DNA from: Actinomycetes bacterium
GTDB lineage: Bacteria > Actinomycetota > Actinomycetes > Nanopelagicales > Nanopelagicaceae
Assembly (NCBI GenBank): GCA_014190155.1
Contig: BJFY01000002.1
Span: forward strand, 71,209 to 135,208
DNA length: 64,000 nt
Reading direction: 5' to 3'
In this document: in pieces, positions 1 to 9,660 of the stretch
Numbering within the stretch: position 1 is the stretch's first letter
How the letters are laid out: each line of letters begins with the position of its first letter
Program-made: the position numbers and the translations under genes
The notes under the pieces: model-generated
Databases searched by the model: none
The model's input: the letters and a program-made list of their open reading frames with translations, nothing else
Told to the model about the DNA's origin: nothing

Positions 1-1
1 C

Positions 2-370
2 AGTCGCAGAATGGACCTTGGTGCACCGGGTGGTGGCAAAAAAGATGATTCCAGCAAAGAGATGAAGCGCGCATTGTCAGATCGGATTGAAGACAATCTC
101 TCATCATTGTTAGCTAAAGCTGAAATTATTCTTCGCGATAATCGGAGAAAAGTTCTAGCAGTAGCGCATGCGCTAGAAATTCATAAAACCCTCTCCGGTG
201 ATGATGTGGTGGCAGTCATCGAAGGCAAAATTGGAACGATTGCGGATGGTCGTCATTATTTGGTCGAAGAAAATATGGTCGCAATTGAGGCCTATCACGG
301 CGCTGCCGTAAAAGCGCATGCGGGCCATAAAAAGCCGGATATTGAGATTCCTAAATTTGATCAGCTCTAA
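2..370 (+). CDS. C-terminal end of an AAA+/M41 (FtsH-like) protein, cut by the window edge
   Basis: The reading frame is open from the left edge, so only the last 123 codons are visible and the true start lies outside. The segment resembles the C-terminal helical region of FtsH-type M41 peptidases: a run ending in ILRDNRRKVLAVAHAL followed by ETL-like HKTLSGDDV. A further tail rich in His and Lys follows. Neither the AAA module nor the HExxH zinc motif lies in the visible part, so the assignment rests on weak C-terminal similarity and could be another AAA protein of the same class. The next gene starts 41 bases downstream with its own promoter. Confidence 0.5.
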   Translation, partial: SRRMDLGAPGGGKKDDSSKEMKRALSDRIEDNLSSLLAKAEIILRDNRRKVLAVAHALEIHKTLSGDDVVAVIEGKIGTIADGRHYLVEENMVAIEAYHGAAVKAHAGHKKPDIEIPKFDQL

Positions 371-399
371 ACCTGCGCCAAGTTACTAATGAATTCAGG

Positions 400-405
400 T
401 AACCT
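400..405 (+). promoter_or_regulatory. -10 box of the DUF948 gene
   Basis: TAACCT is followed by 6 bases and the ATG at 412, so transcription would start at or next to the start codon. No clear -35 box is seen. The 6-base spacer, AGGGAA, is purine-rich but too close to act as a normal ribosome-binding site on a leaderless message. Confidence 0.55.
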
Positions 406-411
406 AGGGAA

Positions 412-834
412 ATGGGTCCTGGTGGAATAGCAACAATCATCGCCGCAGCTGCGCTAGCTGTTATTGCGATTGCAATCGCGTACGCGGTAATAAGACTTGG
501 GCGAGTAATTGATGAAGTGGGCGTTGCGGTGAAGTCAATCACCGAAGAGACCACCCCGTTATTGGAAGAGGTAACCACTACCGTTAAATTGGTAAATGGG
601 CCACTTCATAGCATCAATCGTGTAACCAAATCTGTCGAAGATATCTCTTCTAAGATATCCGCAACCACAGCAACATTTTTAGATAAGAATGAACTCGCAA
701 TGAAAGTGGCAGGTGGTTTATTGACAGCTGTGCAACTTGGTAAAAGTAAAGGTAAAGGCAGAGGCAAGAATAAAAGTAGAGGTAAGTCTTCAAAAAAGGC
801 AAAATCTTTTGTCGATGATGAGGAATTTGAGTAA
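412..834 (+). CDS. DUF948 family membrane protein
   Basis: A 140-residue protein with one N-terminal membrane helix (about residues 4-26, rich in Ala, Ile and Val), then a long amphipathic region of helical, coiled-coil character, and a strongly basic tail (about 105-130, repeated KSKGKGRGK-like units) ending in an acidic patch. This matches the DUF948 family often encoded just upstream of alaS in actinobacteria. The function is not established. The start at 412 is supported by the -10 box 6 bases upstream. The gene ends 4 bases before alaS, so the two are probably co-transcribed. Confidence 0.75.
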   Translation: MGPGGIATIIAAAALAVIAIAIAYAVIRLGRVIDEVGVAVKSITEETTPLLEEVTTTVKLVNGPLHSINRVTKSVEDISSKISATTATFLDKNELAMKVAGGLLTAVQLGKSKGKGRGKNKSRGKSSKKAKSFVDDEEFE

Positions 835-838
835 ATAG

Positions 839-3523
839 GTGGAATCAGCTGAAATACGTGCTCGTTGGTTACGCTTCTTCGAATCTGACAACCGAGCCGG
901 CTTAACTCACACGGTGGTACCGTCGGCCTCTTTAATTTTGAATGATCCAAATCTTTTATTGGTAAATGCAGGCATGGTGCCATTCAAGCCTTATTTTTTA
1001 GGGGAGATCACCCCGCCTTATAAACGAGCAACTTCGGTACAAAAATGCGTACGCACTTTAGATATTGACGAAGTTGGAAAAACTACGCGGCATGCTTCGT
1101 TTTTTCAGATGTGTGGAAATTTTTCATTTGGTGATTATTTTAAAGAAGGAGCGATTGCGTTGGCATGGGATTTATTAACTCGCCCAATTAGCGATGGTGG
1201 TTTTGGATTTCCCGAATCAAAACTCTGGGTAACGGTTTACTTAGACGATGATGAAGCTGCCGATATTTGGCATGAAAAAATTGGGGTACCGAAAGCGCGA
1301 ATTCAAAGACGTGGCTTGGCTGATAATTTTTGGTCAATGGGTGTGCCTGGTCCATGCGGTCCGTGTTCTGAAATTTATTACGATCGTGGTCCGGCTTATG
1401 GTAAAGAGGGTGGACCAATTGCCGATGAAGACCGTTATCTGGAGGTATGGAATTTAGTATTCATGCAAAATATTCGAGGCGAAGGTGGAAATAAAGAAAG
1501 TTTCCCAATAGTAGGTGAACTACCAGCTAAGAATATCGATACCGGACTCGGGTTAGAACGCACCGCGGCGCTTTTGCAAGGCGTCGAAAATATTTATGAA
1601 ATTGATACCACAATGCAAATTCTCAATCGAGCAAGCGAATTAGCTGGTGTTAAATATGGTCAAGATATAAAGAGCGATGTTTCACTGCGAGTTATTGCAG
1701 ATCATGCTCGAACCGCAATGATGCTAATCGGTGATGGTGTGACCCCTGGTAACGAAGGCCGCGGCTATGTATTGCGTCGGATGATGCGTCGCACAACTCG
1801 TAATATGCGTCTTTTAGGAGCGGAAGATGCGAACATGAGCGAATTGATGGAAAGTTCTATCGCCGCGATGGGTTCACAGTATCCAGAATTAGTTTCCGAT
1901 AAGAAGCGAATTCTCTCGGTTGCGGTTGCTGAAGAGAACGTTTTCTTACAAACCCTTAAGAGTGGAACGCAAATTTTCGACATAGCGAGCAGCGCAATTA
2001 AGAAAACTGGCGGTGCTAAGTTGAACGCGGACGAAGTTTTCAAGTTGCATGACACCTACGGATTCCCATTTGATCTAACGCTAGAAATGGCGACTGAAGA
2101 AGGCTTAACCATCGATGAAGTTGGTTTTCGTAGATTGATGAAAGAACAGAAAGATCGCGCCAAAGCGGATGCGAGAGCAAAAAAGAGTGGACATACTGAT
2201 TTAACACAATACCGAAAAATTTTAGATGAGTGTGGAAAAGTTGAATTCATTGGGTATGACCTGATTTCTAGCGAATCCCTAATTAATGGTTTCCTGGTTG
2301 ACGGTGTTTATTCGGAAGAAGCTAAAGTTGATGATGAGATTGAAATTGTTTTGAATCGCACACCTTTTTACGCGGAAGGTGGTGGCCAATTAGCCGATGG
2401 TGGCCGAATTACTCTTGATAATGGCGCGATAATTGAAATAGATGATGTGCAAAATCCTATCCCCGGGCTATCAGTGCATCGTGGCCGAGTAATTTCAGGC
2501 GCAGTGTCAAAAGGTGGAACTGCGTTGGCAGAGATTGATATTGAGCGACGAAATGGAATCTCAAGAGCCCATACCGCAACTCATATGGTGCATAAAGCTT
2601 TCCGAGAAATTTTAGGAGAAACTGCCACACAAGCAGGCTCTGAAAATTCACCTGGCAGATTTAGATTTGATTTCCCAGCAGCCGGCGCGGTGCCGCTCTC
2701 TACTTTAAATGAAGTAGAAGTTCGGGTAAATGCGCTGTTGTTAGATGATTTGGAAGTTACCGCGGAAATAATGTCGCAAGCGGATGCAAAAGCATCCGGG
2801 GCGATGGCACTTTTTGGCGAAAAGTATGGCGATCAAGTACGAGTTGTAAGTGTTGGCGATTGGGCGCGCGAGCTTTGTGGTGGAACGCATGTATCAAGAT
2901 CTGGCCAACTCGGTGTAGTTAAGTTATTGGGTGAATCTTCAATTGGGGCTGGCGTCCGCCGTGTTGAAGCGTTAGTTGGTGCGGACGCTTATTCCTTTTT
3001 GGCCCGAGAACATCTACTTCTGAATTCGATTACAGATTTGATTAAAGGTGCTCGTCCAGAAGAGTTGCCGGAACGAATTGCAGATTTGCTCACCCGATTC
3101 AGAGAAATCGAGAAAGAACTTGCAGGTATAAAAACCGCAGCTGCGATCGCAGATTCAAAAAAATTAATCGCAACCGCAGAAACGATAGGAAAAATTTCGT
3201 TAATTGCAGCAAGAATGTCGGATGGTATCTCTGGCGATGACCTGCGAACTATTGCACTAAACCTGCGTTCGCAATTGCCAAATTCGGTTGTGGCGCTAGC
3301 AAGTATTCAAGCTGGCAAGGTTGTCCTGGTCGCTGCGACTGATGAGAAAGTGCGCGCGCTCGGAATTAAAGCCGGAGCGCTCGTTAAAGCGGCTAGCTCA
3401 ATTTTGGGCGGCGGCGGTGGCGGAAAAGATGATTTTGCACAAGGCGGTGGCGTTGAGCTTACAAAGATTAATGCCGCATTTGTAGCCATTAAAGAATTAA
3501 TTGCAGCCGCTGCTGGTAAATAA
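839..3523 (+). CDS. alaS: alanine-tRNA ligase
   Basis: Charges tRNA-Ala with alanine in the cytoplasm. The 894-residue length is normal. The N-terminal class II catalytic core carries the alanyl-specific [22 protein letters not shown] stretch in shortened form (about residues 70-100). The editing domain has the zinc ligands HxxxH near residue 578 (HTATHMVH) and CGGTH near 679. The C-terminal DHHA1 domain ends in the typical glycine-rich segment before residue 894. The start is GTG at 839, 4 bases after the DUF948 stop. RuvX begins one base after the alaS stop, so this is the head of a co-translated alaS-ruvX-mltG-aroE string. Confidence 0.97.
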   Translation: MESAEIRARWLRFFESDNRAGLTHTVVPSASLILNDPNLLLVNAGMVPFKPYFLGEITPPYKRATSVQKCVRTLDIDEVGKTTRHASFFQMCGNFSFGDYFKEGAIALAWDLLTRPISDGGFGFPESKLWVTVYLDDDEAADIWHEKIGVPKARIQRRGLADNFWSMGVPGPCGPCSEIYYDRGPAYGKEGGPIADEDRYLEVWNLVFMQNIRGEGGNKESFPIVGELPAKNIDTGLGLERTAALLQGVENIYEIDTTMQILNRASELAGVKYGQDIKSDVSLRVIADHARTAMMLIGDGVTPGNEGRGYVLRRMMRRTTRNMRLLGAEDANMSELMESSIAAMGSQYPELVSDKKRILSVAVAEENVFLQTLKSGTQIFDIASSAIKKTGGAKLNADEVFKLHDTYGFPFDLTLEMATEEGLTIDEVGFRRLMKEQKDRAKADARAKKSGHTDLTQYRKILDECGKVEFIGYDLISSESLINGFLVDGVYSEEAKVDDEIEIVLNRTPFYAEGGGQLADGGRITLDNGAIIEIDDVQNPIPGLSVHRGRVISGAVSKGGTALAEIDIERRNGISRAHTATHMVHKAFREILGETATQAGSENSPGRFRFDFPAAGAVPLSTLNEVEVRVNALLLDDLEVTAEIMSQADAKASGAMALFGEKYGDQVRVVSVGDWARELCGGTHVSRSGQLGVVKLLGESSIGAGVRRVEALVGADAYSFLAREHLLLNSITDLIKGARPEELPERIADLLTRFREIEKELAGIKTAAAIADSKKLIATAETIGKISLIAARMSDGISGDDLRTIALNLRSQLPNSVVALASIQAGKVVLVAATDEKVRALGIKAGALVKAASSILGGGGGGKDDFAQGGGVELTKINAAFVAIKELIAAAAGK

Positions 3524-3524
3524 T

Positions 3525-3971
3525 ATGGAACGCGGTAAGCGGATAGCCTTCGATTATGGTGATGTGCGAATTGGCGTGGCAGTTTCGGATCAAGATGCGA
3601 TTTTAGCCGCACCATTAACTACGCTTAAGAACGAAGTTACTACCTTGCTACGTGAATTGTCAGAACTTTTTTATGACATTTCACCGATTCATGTTTATAT
3701 AGGTTTGCCAACTCATCTTTCTGGCGCTGCGGGGGCGAGTAGTGAGAAAGCTAAACTCTTTGGAGCAATGATTCGGGATAATTTTGGTTTCAAAGTTTTT
3801 TTGATCGACGAACGCTTCTCGACAAGGAGCGCAGAACGACAACTCCAATCTCTCAGCAAAGCACCATCACGAAATCGGGACATTATCGATCAGTTTGCGG
3901 CTGCGAATATTTTAGAGTTCGCATTACAAGTTGAGAAAGGTCAAAATAAACCAGCTGGCGTTCCATTATGA
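3525..3971 (+). CDS. ruvX: Holliday junction resolvase-like RuvX / pre-16S rRNA nuclease YqgF
   Basis: A 148-residue RNase H-fold protein of the YqgF family, implicated in maturing the 5' end of 16S rRNA. The N-terminal motif FDYGDVRIGVAVSD supplies the first catalytic Asp. GLPTHLSG replaces the usual GLPxxMdG, and LIDERFSTRSAERQL is the conserved C-terminal acidic motif. ATG at 3525 is preferred over an in-frame upstream codon at 3501, which would lie inside alaS. It overlaps mltG by 4 bases (ATGA), implying translational coupling. Confidence 0.93.
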   Translation: MERGKRIAFDYGDVRIGVAVSDQDAILAAPLTTLKNEVTTLLRELSELFYDISPIHVYIGLPTHLSGAAGASSEKAKLFGAMIRDNFGFKVFLIDERFSTRSAERQLQSLSKAPSRNRDIIDQFAAANILEFALQVEKGQNKPAGVPL

Positions 3972-4993
3972 AACTAATTCGTACCCTGCTTGTCCCGCTA
4001 TTGTTAGTAGTACTTGTAACTGCGGGGCTTCGTTTTATTCGTAGCGGCCCAACAGCTGCGCCCGATTATCCTGCGGGAATTGCAGGCGCTGAGGTATTAA
4101 TAACAGTCACGAATGGAGAAAGTGGTTCCGACATTGCGAAATCGCTTTTTGACTCCGGCGTGGTCAAATCAATTGATGCCTTTTTTAGAGTGGCTGTGGG
4201 AGATCAGCGAGCCACCCGAATCGCACCTGGTGATCATTTATTGGAGCGGAATATTCCGGCAAAAACTGCGCTTACCCAATTGCTCGATAACAAAAGAATT
4301 GTTGGTCTAATTATTGTTAAAGATGGAGCTCGACTGGCTGAGGTTATTGCGGCGCTAGTAGCCGCTGGATACGGAAAAGCTGAAGTCAAAACTGCGCTGA
4401 AAAATTTGGAGTTACCTCTTGGAATCAAACCTGGCAATCCAGAAGGTTTCTTATATCCAGCAAATTACTCGTTTGTGAAAGAGACCCAAATTGAAGAAGT
4501 ACTTCGAAAGATGTTGGAAACTTTTAATCATAATACTGCACCAATAGATTTCACGAGCGCGGTGGCGGGGTACAGTGGTTACGAATTGCTGGTGATTGCA
4601 TCGTTAATTCAAGCAGAAGCAGATGCCCAAGATTATGCAAAAGTATCTCGCGTTATTTACAATCGATTAAAGATTCGAATGCCGTTACAACTTGATACTA
4701 CTGTCCAATACCTTTTACAACGCCGCGGCGAGATCACGTTAGCAATTAAGGATACGAAAATTAAAAGTAAATACAACACTTATCAAAACTATGGACTACC
4801 ACCGGCTCCGATTGGTAGTCCAACTTTGGCAGCGTTAGAGGCTGCCTTGAATCCAGAATTAGGGGATTGGCTATATTTCATAACGGTTAAACCTGGGGAT
4901 ACTCGGTTTACTAAATCCAACGAAGAATTTTTACGCTGGAAAGTTGAATATAAGAGAAACGTTTCGGCCGGTTTGTTTAAGATTAAGCCATGA
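3968..4993 (+). CDS. mltG: endolytic peptidoglycan transglycosylase MltG (YceG-like)
   Basis: A membrane-anchored enzyme that cuts nascent glycan strands and so ends peptidoglycan polymerisation. One N-terminal membrane helix (about residues 5-24) is followed by an extracytoplasmic LysM-like region and the YceG catalytic domain. The domain is marked by PEGFLYPANYSF (about 157-168), the catalytic Glu in SLIQAEAD (about 215) and LQLDTTVQY (about 239-247). Length is 341 residues, short for actinobacteria because the usual long cytoplasmic N-terminal extension is missing. It overlaps ruvX and aroE by 4 bases each. Confidence 0.93.
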   Translation: MKLIRTLLVPLLLVVLVTAGLRFIRSGPTAAPDYPAGIAGAEVLITVTNGESGSDIAKSLFDSGVVKSIDAFFRVAVGDQRATRIAPGDHLLERNIPAKTALTQLLDNKRIVGLIIVKDGARLAEVIAALVAAGYGKAEVKTALKNLELPLGIKPGNPEGFLYPANYSFVKETQIEEVLRKMLETFNHNTAPIDFTSAVAGYSGYELLVIASLIQAEADAQDYAKVSRVIYNRLKIRMPLQLDTTVQYLLQRRGEITLAIKDTKIKSKYNTYQNYGLPPAPIGSPTLAALEAALNPELGDWLYFITVKPGDTRFTKSNEEFLRWKVEYKRNVSAGLFKIKP

Positions 4994-5838
4994 TCAGAGC
5001 CGCTGTATTGGGATCGCCAATTTCACATTCACTTTCGCCAATCCTGCATAATCGTGCATACGAAATTTTAGGCATTCCTGGCAGATACGAAGCTATTGAA
5101 ATTTCAGAAGTGGAATTTCCGCAATTCTTTGCAGAGGCCACTGCGCTAGATGCCAGCGTAGATTGGCGCGGCTTCTCATTAACGATGCCACTCAAAGAGA
5201 TAGTTACTGATTCTCTGACTGGAGTTGATCCGCTAGCGAAACGCATTTCTTCGGCCAATACCATCTTGATAGATCGAAATAGCCAAGAGGTCAATCTAAA
5301 AATACTCTCAACCGATGTATTGGGATTTCGCGCCATCTTCGATCGGCTAGCCATTAATCAAGATAGTTCGATAGCAATAATTGGTGGTGGTGGCACCGCT
5401 AGAGCTGCGCTGGCTGCACTCGATGGCTTGGTAAACGCTATTAGCGTTTACCAAAGATCTGAAAAGCGTAATAATCTCGTAAAAAATGCAGCTGCCTTGA
5501 GTGCGATCAAATTCCATGGCTTGAGTAAGCTCGACGATATTGCCAATCACTCGTTAATTGTCAGCACAATTCCCAGTACCGCATCGGAAGTTGTGGTTGC
5601 CGCAATACCCACCAAGTTGAGAGGAAACCAAGTTTTTCTCGATGTTGTTTATTCGCCGTTCCCAAGCGCACCAGCAATAGCGTGGCAGAAAGCTGGTGGC
5701 GCTGTGATTGACGGAGTAGAACTATTAATTCGACAGGCTTTAGAACAGATTCGTTTAATGACCCGAACTAATTTCGAATCAGATCAGATGTATGAAGAAT
5801 TGCGGACTCACGCGCTGGCGGTTATCAACAACCGTTGA
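4990..5838 (+). CDS. aroE: shikimate dehydrogenase
   Basis: Reduces 3-dehydroshikimate to shikimate with NADPH, the fourth step of the shikimate pathway. The substrate-binding domain starts with VLGSPISHSLSP, the hallmark serine-rich loop. SLTMPLKE provides the catalytic Lys, and IIGGGGTARAAL (about residues 130-141) is the nucleotide-binding glycine loop. Length is 282 residues. The ATG overlaps the mltG stop by 4 bases. With aroC, aroK, aroB and aroQ downstream it forms an almost complete shikimate cluster; aroA and the first enzyme are not in the window. Confidence 0.95.
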   Translation: MIRAAVLGSPISHSLSPILHNRAYEILGIPGRYEAIEISEVEFPQFFAEATALDASVDWRGFSLTMPLKEIVTDSLTGVDPLAKRISSANTILIDRNSQEVNLKILSTDVLGFRAIFDRLAINQDSSIAIIGGGGTARAALAALDGLVNAISVYQRSEKRNNLVKNAAALSAIKFHGLSKLDDIANHSLIVSTIPSTASEVVVAAIPTKLRGNQVFLDVVYSPFPSAPAIAWQKAGGAVIDGVELLIRQALEQIRLMTRTNFESDQMYEELRTHALAVINNR

Positions 5839-5870
5839 TTTGACAACCTATATCAGCTTTATCATTTGGC

Positions 5871-6341
5871 ATGTTCGTAATCGAAATAATAATTTTTTTA
5901 TTTTTTGGTCTTTATATCTCAATCTATGACTATTTCACGCATTTGATACGAAATTCTGTCTTAATAAAATTGACCAGCACTATTTTGGTATTGGTCATAA
6001 TTCGGCTATTCACCGATCCCATCTTCTTCGGAACAATAAGTGAAAGAATCAAGGTTTTCTTGGTGGTTGCGGTTTTTTATTCCTGGCTAACAATATTATC
6101 TAAATTCAAACTAGGCGCTGGCGATCTCAAGTATGCGCTGGTAATTTCATTGTTCCTGGTTGTATCGCTCCCATTAGCTAAAATTGTGTTGGCCAATCAA
6201 ATCGCCATTATTGTCGCTTGGAGCAGCGCCGGTTTAATCGCAATCGGAGAATGGATTTTTCGACGAAGCCAAAACGCCATTCCAATGGCTCCTGCACTTT
6301 TTCTTGGGTCGATATCAGCATTGATGACCTCTTTTTACTAG
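5871..6341 (+). CDS. prepilin peptidase (A24 family), short form
   Basis: A polytopic membrane protein of 156 residues with the two catalytic aspartates of type IV prepilin peptidases: Asp20 in SIYDYFTHLIRN, equivalent to the DLRxxxIPN-type motif, and Asp85 in the GxGD motif LGAGDLK. The N-terminal methylase domain is absent, as in CpaA/TadV-type enzymes. It would cleave leader peptides of pilins or pseudopilins at the inner face of the membrane; no pilin gene is visible here. A peptidase at this position between aroE and aroC is conserved in actinobacteria. A TTGACA at 5840-5845 and TATCAT at 5860-5865 may be a weak promoter, but their spacing of 14 is short. Confidence 0.85.
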   Translation: MFVIEIIIFLFFGLYISIYDYFTHLIRNSVLIKLTSTILVLVIIRLFTDPIFFGTISERIKVFLVVAVFYSWLTILSKFKLGAGDLKYALVISLFLVVSLPLAKIVLANQIAIIVAWSSAGLIAIGEWIFRRSQNAIPMAPALFLGSISALMTSFY

Positions 6342-6422
6342 TAAGAGCTAATTAACGCGCAGTATCGGCTATCTATCTGCGAGAATAGGATCAGGTTTTG
6401 ACGTTCTTTAAGGGGTTGAATA

Positions 6423-7604
6423 ATGCGTTGGCTAACTGCGGGTGAATCCCACGGCCCAGCTTTGGTGGGAATTATTGAAGGCTTGCCATCTGCCATTGAA
6501 ATTTCAACCTCTGATATTGATCGCGATTTGCAGCGACGGCGGTTAGGTTTTGGTCGCGGAGCCCGTCAAACTTTTGAAGCGGATAAAGTTTCGATTCTAG
6601 GCGGTATCCGCCATGGAATCTCGCAAGGTGGCCCAATCGCAATTGAAATAGCTAATTCAGAATGGCCTAAGTGGGAGAAAGTTATGGCGGCAGACCCAAT
6701 CGCCGTCACCGAGATTGCTAACTTAGCGAGAAATGCGCCATTAACTAGACCAAGACCGGGTCATGCTGATTTGGTCGGGATGCAAAAATATAATTTCGAA
6801 GACGCTCGACCAATATTAGAACGAGCTTCCGCTCGAGAAACTGCCACTCGGGTTGCGTTAGGCGCAGTAGCTCGACAGTTTTTAAAACAAACGGTTGGTA
6901 TTGAAATTCTCAGCCATGTTTTATCGATAGGCGCGGTAACAACACCAGAAGATGCAAAATTACCGCTTCCAGTAAATCGCGATTTGGTAGATTCTGATCC
7001 AGTCCGATGTGCTGATCCGGAAACTAGTAAAAAAATGATTGCCGAGATTGATGCAGCGCATGCAGATGGTGACACCTTAGGCGGAGTTGTTGAAGTGTTG
7101 GCATACAACATGCCGCCTGGGCTTGGTTCGCATGTGCATTGGGATCGTCGTCTAGATTCAAAGCTAGCTGGTGCAATCATGGGAATCCAAGCCATTAAAG
7201 GGGTAGAAATCGGAGATGGATTTACTACGGCTAAGCGACGTGGCTCAGTTGCGCATGATGAAATCGAAAAGAATTTGCAAGGCCAAATAGTACGAAGAAG
7301 TGATCGTGCTGGTGGTACTGAAGGTGGCATGAGCAATGGCGAAATTTTGCGAGTTAGGGCAGCTATGAAACCAATTTCGACGGTGCCAAAAGCGCTCGAC
7401 ACGATCGATACCGCTACCGGTGAAGCTGCGAAAGCGATAAACCAACGCTCCGATGTTTGCGCAGTACCAGCAGCAGGAATTGTTGCGGAAGCTATGGTCG
7501 CACTGGTTCTAGCGGAAGTTGTTTTAGAGAAATTTGGTGGCGATAGCGTTTCGGAAACTCGTAGAAATTTCGAAGCCTATATCGCAACGCTAAGAATTAA
7601 ATAG
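6423..7604 (+). CDS. aroC: chorismate synthase
   Basis: Converts EPSP to chorismate, the last step of the shikimate pathway, using reduced FMN. Family signatures are [16 protein letters not shown] at the N terminus, [18 protein letters not shown] in the first 60 residues, RPGHADL near residue 115 and the [15 protein letters not shown] stretch near 290. Length is 393 residues, normal. A good ribosome-binding site, AAGGGG, lies at 6410-6415, 7 bases from the ATG. The 81-base gap from the prepilin peptidase may hold a promoter (TAGGAT at 6386-6391), but no -35 is evident. aroK follows after 10 bases. Confidence 0.97.
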   Translation: MRWLTAGESHGPALVGIIEGLPSAIEISTSDIDRDLQRRRLGFGRGARQTFEADKVSILGGIRHGISQGGPIAIEIANSEWPKWEKVMAADPIAVTEIANLARNAPLTRPRPGHADLVGMQKYNFEDARPILERASARETATRVALGAVARQFLKQTVGIEILSHVLSIGAVTTPEDAKLPLPVNRDLVDSDPVRCADPETSKKMIAEIDAAHADGDTLGGVVEVLAYNMPPGLGSHVHWDRRLDSKLAGAIMGIQAIKGVEIGDGFTTAKRRGSVAHDEIEKNLQGQIVRRSDRAGGTEGGMSNGEILRVRAAMKPISTVPKALDTIDTATGEAAKAINQRSDVCAVPAAGIVAEAMVALVLAEVVLEKFGGDSVSETRRNFEAYIATLRIK

Positions 7605-7614
7605 AGATAATTTG

Positions 7615-8124
7615 ATGTCTCCAAGGATAGTTCTAATTGGTCCGCCTGGTGCCGGCAAATCTAGTATCGCAAAAGCGCTGGCGCGAAAATTGGTGAGTAC
7701 TTCGATAGATACTGACTTGTTAGTGGAACAAACTGCCGGAAAAAAAATATCTGAAATATTTATAGAAGATGGCGAATTTCATTTCCGTAATTTGGAAGTG
7801 GCTGCGGTGCTAGCTGCCTGTGCAAGTGATGCGGATGTAGTTGCTTTGGGCGGTGGCGCCATTCTCCGTGAAGAGAGCGTCGCTGCAATAACAGCAATCC
7901 CAAATAGAATTTTTTTGGATGTCTCTATCTCCAACGCAGCCCCACGAATAGGCTTTAATAAAGATCGACCATTATTATTAGCTAACCCAAGACAGCAATG
8001 GCAGAAATTGATGTCAGACCGTCGACCGATCTACCAATCTTTAGCCACTTTAGAAATAGATACCGATAATAAGAAGCCAGATGAAGTTGCGACTCAGATA
8101 CTTGAAAAAATAGGGTTGCAATGA
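7615..8124 (+). CDS. aroK: shikimate kinase
   Basis: Phosphorylates shikimate with ATP. The Walker A loop GPPGAGKSS lies at residues 8-16. The shikimate-binding DTD is in SSIDTDLL, FRNLE is near residue 59, GGGA is near 79, and the lid arginine is in NKDRPLL. Length is 169 residues. ATG at 7615 is preferred to a TTG at 7612 directly before it. The stop overlaps the aroB start (ATGA), so aroK and aroB are coupled. Confidence 0.95.
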   Translation: MSPRIVLIGPPGAGKSSIAKALARKLVSTSIDTDLLVEQTAGKKISEIFIEDGEFHFRNLEVAAVLAACASDADVVALGGGAILREESVAAITAIPNRIFLDVSISNAAPRIGFNKDRPLLLANPRQQWQKLMSDRRPIYQSLATLEIDTDNKKPDEVATQILEKIGLQ

Positions 8125-9170
8125 TGGCTAAATCGCAGATTATCGTTAACGCTGAACATAGATATGCCATTCAAATTGGTGAGAGTTGGTTAGAACGTAT
8201 CCAAGTTATCGCAGAACCGCACAATTTAGTATTGGTTCTAATACCAGAGGATGTCGACCGCGAATCGGGCATTGCAAAGTATTTACAGGATTTAGGTAGT
8301 AAGTATGAAATCGTGCGGTTACCCAATGGAGAAGCCCAGAAGAGTTTTAAGGTTTTTCAGAGCATCATTGACATTTGCGGAAGAATAAATCTGAGCCGCA
8401 GTGATTTAATAATTGGCATTGGTGGGGGAGCGACCACCGATTTAGCTGGTTTTGTAGCGGCTACTTGGTTACGTGGCTTAGATTGGGTTGCAGTACCAAC
8501 AACGTTGGCCGGAATGGTGGATGCAGCCATTGGTGGGAAAACTGGTATCAACTCAGAACACGGCAAGAATTTGGTGGGTGCATTCCATTCCCCGGTTGAG
8601 GTGATTGTGGATTTGGAATTTTTGCAGTCATTATCTAAACGCGATCAGAGCGCTGGGTTAGCGGAAGTGATCAAATGCGGATTCATCGCTGATCCTTCGA
8701 TTTTGCAGGATTTAAATGGGTCCGAAATTGATTATGCGAAATTGATTATGAAATCAGTAGCGGTAAAAGGCGCAGTAGTATCTGGCGATTTTAAAGAAGC
8801 TTTCGCTCGTGAAATTCTCAATTACGGTCATACCGTTGGTCATGCAATTGAGATGCATTCGAGTTATAAATTGAGACATGGTGAAGCAGTGGCGATTGGA
8901 ATGGTTTTTGCTGCGGAATTAAGTAACGCCCACGGTACGCTAAACGCTAAGGATGTTGCGCTACACCGTGAATTAGCCAGTAAATTTGACCTTCCAATCC
9001 AATATCCACGCGCGGCATGGAGCGCGGTTTATTCGAATCTAACCCGAGATAAAAAGAATCGAGGCGGGAAGATTAGGTTTGTAACACTTAAAGCTCCCGG
9101 CGTTACTGACCGGTTGGAAGTAGTTTCGGAAAACTTGCTTCGGGAGATATATGAGAGAATTTGCGAATGA
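8121..9170 (+). CDS. aroB: 3-dehydroquinate synthase
   Basis: Converts DAHP to 3-dehydroquinate, the second step of the shikimate pathway; needs NAD and a divalent metal. The glycine-rich GIGGGATTDLAGFVAATWLRG segment is present in shortened form near residue 97. PTTLAGMVDAAIGGKTGIN is typical. The metal-binding His pair is in NYGHTVGHAIE (about residues 234-244) with the further His in LRHGEAV. Length is 349 residues. A second ATG at 8124 is an equally possible start. It overlaps aroQ by 4 bases. Confidence 0.96.
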   Translation: MMAKSQIIVNAEHRYAIQIGESWLERIQVIAEPHNLVLVLIPEDVDRESGIAKYLQDLGSKYEIVRLPNGEAQKSFKVFQSIIDICGRINLSRSDLIIGIGGGATTDLAGFVAATWLRGLDWVAVPTTLAGMVDAAIGGKTGINSEHGKNLVGAFHSPVEVIVDLEFLQSLSKRDQSAGLAEVIKCGFIADPSILQDLNGSEIDYAKLIMKSVAVKGAVVSGDFKEAFAREILNYGHTVGHAIEMHSSYKLRHGEAVAIGMVFAAELSNAHGTLNAKDVALHRELASKFDLPIQYPRAAWSAVYSNLTRDKKNRGGKIRFVTLKAPGVTDRLEVVSENLLREIYERICE

Positions 9171-9598
9171 AAATCCTGGTATTAAACGGCCCGAACTTGG
9201 CCCGATTAGATTTGCGTGAAAAATCAATATATGGCGATTATTCTTATGCGGAACTGGAACAATCAGTTACTAGATTTGCAAAGGATTCTGGTGTTACTGT
9301 CGAAATTATGCAGAGCGATAGCGAAACCGAGTTGATCCAAATTTTACATAAAGCAGCAGATAGTAAAACTCCGGTCATCTTCAACCCAGCCGCTTTCACA
9401 CATTATTCGTATGCTATCCGTGACGCAGTTGTAATGTTGAAAGCGCCAATCATTGAAGTGCATATTTCTAATCCACTTTCTCGTGAAGAATTTAGGCATA
9501 CTTCGGTAATTTCTGGTGTAGTAAACGGAACCATCGCCGGTTTTGGCTTAGATTCTTATCGGCTAGCGATTTTGGCGTTGATAAATCTAGCTAAATAA
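9167..9598 (+). CDS. aroQ: 3-dehydroquinate dehydratase, type II
   Basis: Dehydrates 3-dehydroquinate to 3-dehydroshikimate; the type II enzyme is a dodecamer of about 145 residues. Length here is 143. The catalytic Tyr lies in REKSIYG, the Asn of NPAAFTHYSYAI orients substrate, and the catalytic His is in EVHISN. The N-terminal NGPNLARLD differs a little from the usual NGPNLxxLG. ATG at 9167 overlaps the aroB stop by 4 bases and is preferred to a TTG at 9161. The aro string ends here, 62 bases before efp. Confidence 0.95.
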   Translation: MKILVLNGPNLARLDLREKSIYGDYSYAELEQSVTRFAKDSGVTVEIMQSDSETELIQILHKAADSKTPVIFNPAAFTHYSYAIRDAVVMLKAPIIEVHISNPLSREEFRHTSVISGVVNGTIAGFGLDSYRLAILALINLAK

Positions 9599-9660
9599 CA
9601 GGGTACCCTTAGGCCTTAATCGTTATTAGATTTAAATCCTTAAAAAGAGATGATGGGATA

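Noticed and set aside
5840-5865. TTGACA and TATCAT as a promoter for the prepilin peptidase gene
   Set aside because: The spacing of 14 bases is too short for confidence and the box ends 5 bases before ATG.
6761-7402. 213-codon frame on the minus strand inside aroC
   Set aside because: Antisense shadow of a strongly conserved gene with no domain or start signal of its own.
9599-9625. Palindromes GGGTACCC and TTAGGCCTTAA before efp as operators or terminator
   Set aside because: They are short, have no U run and no known match; mentioned only in the efp entry.
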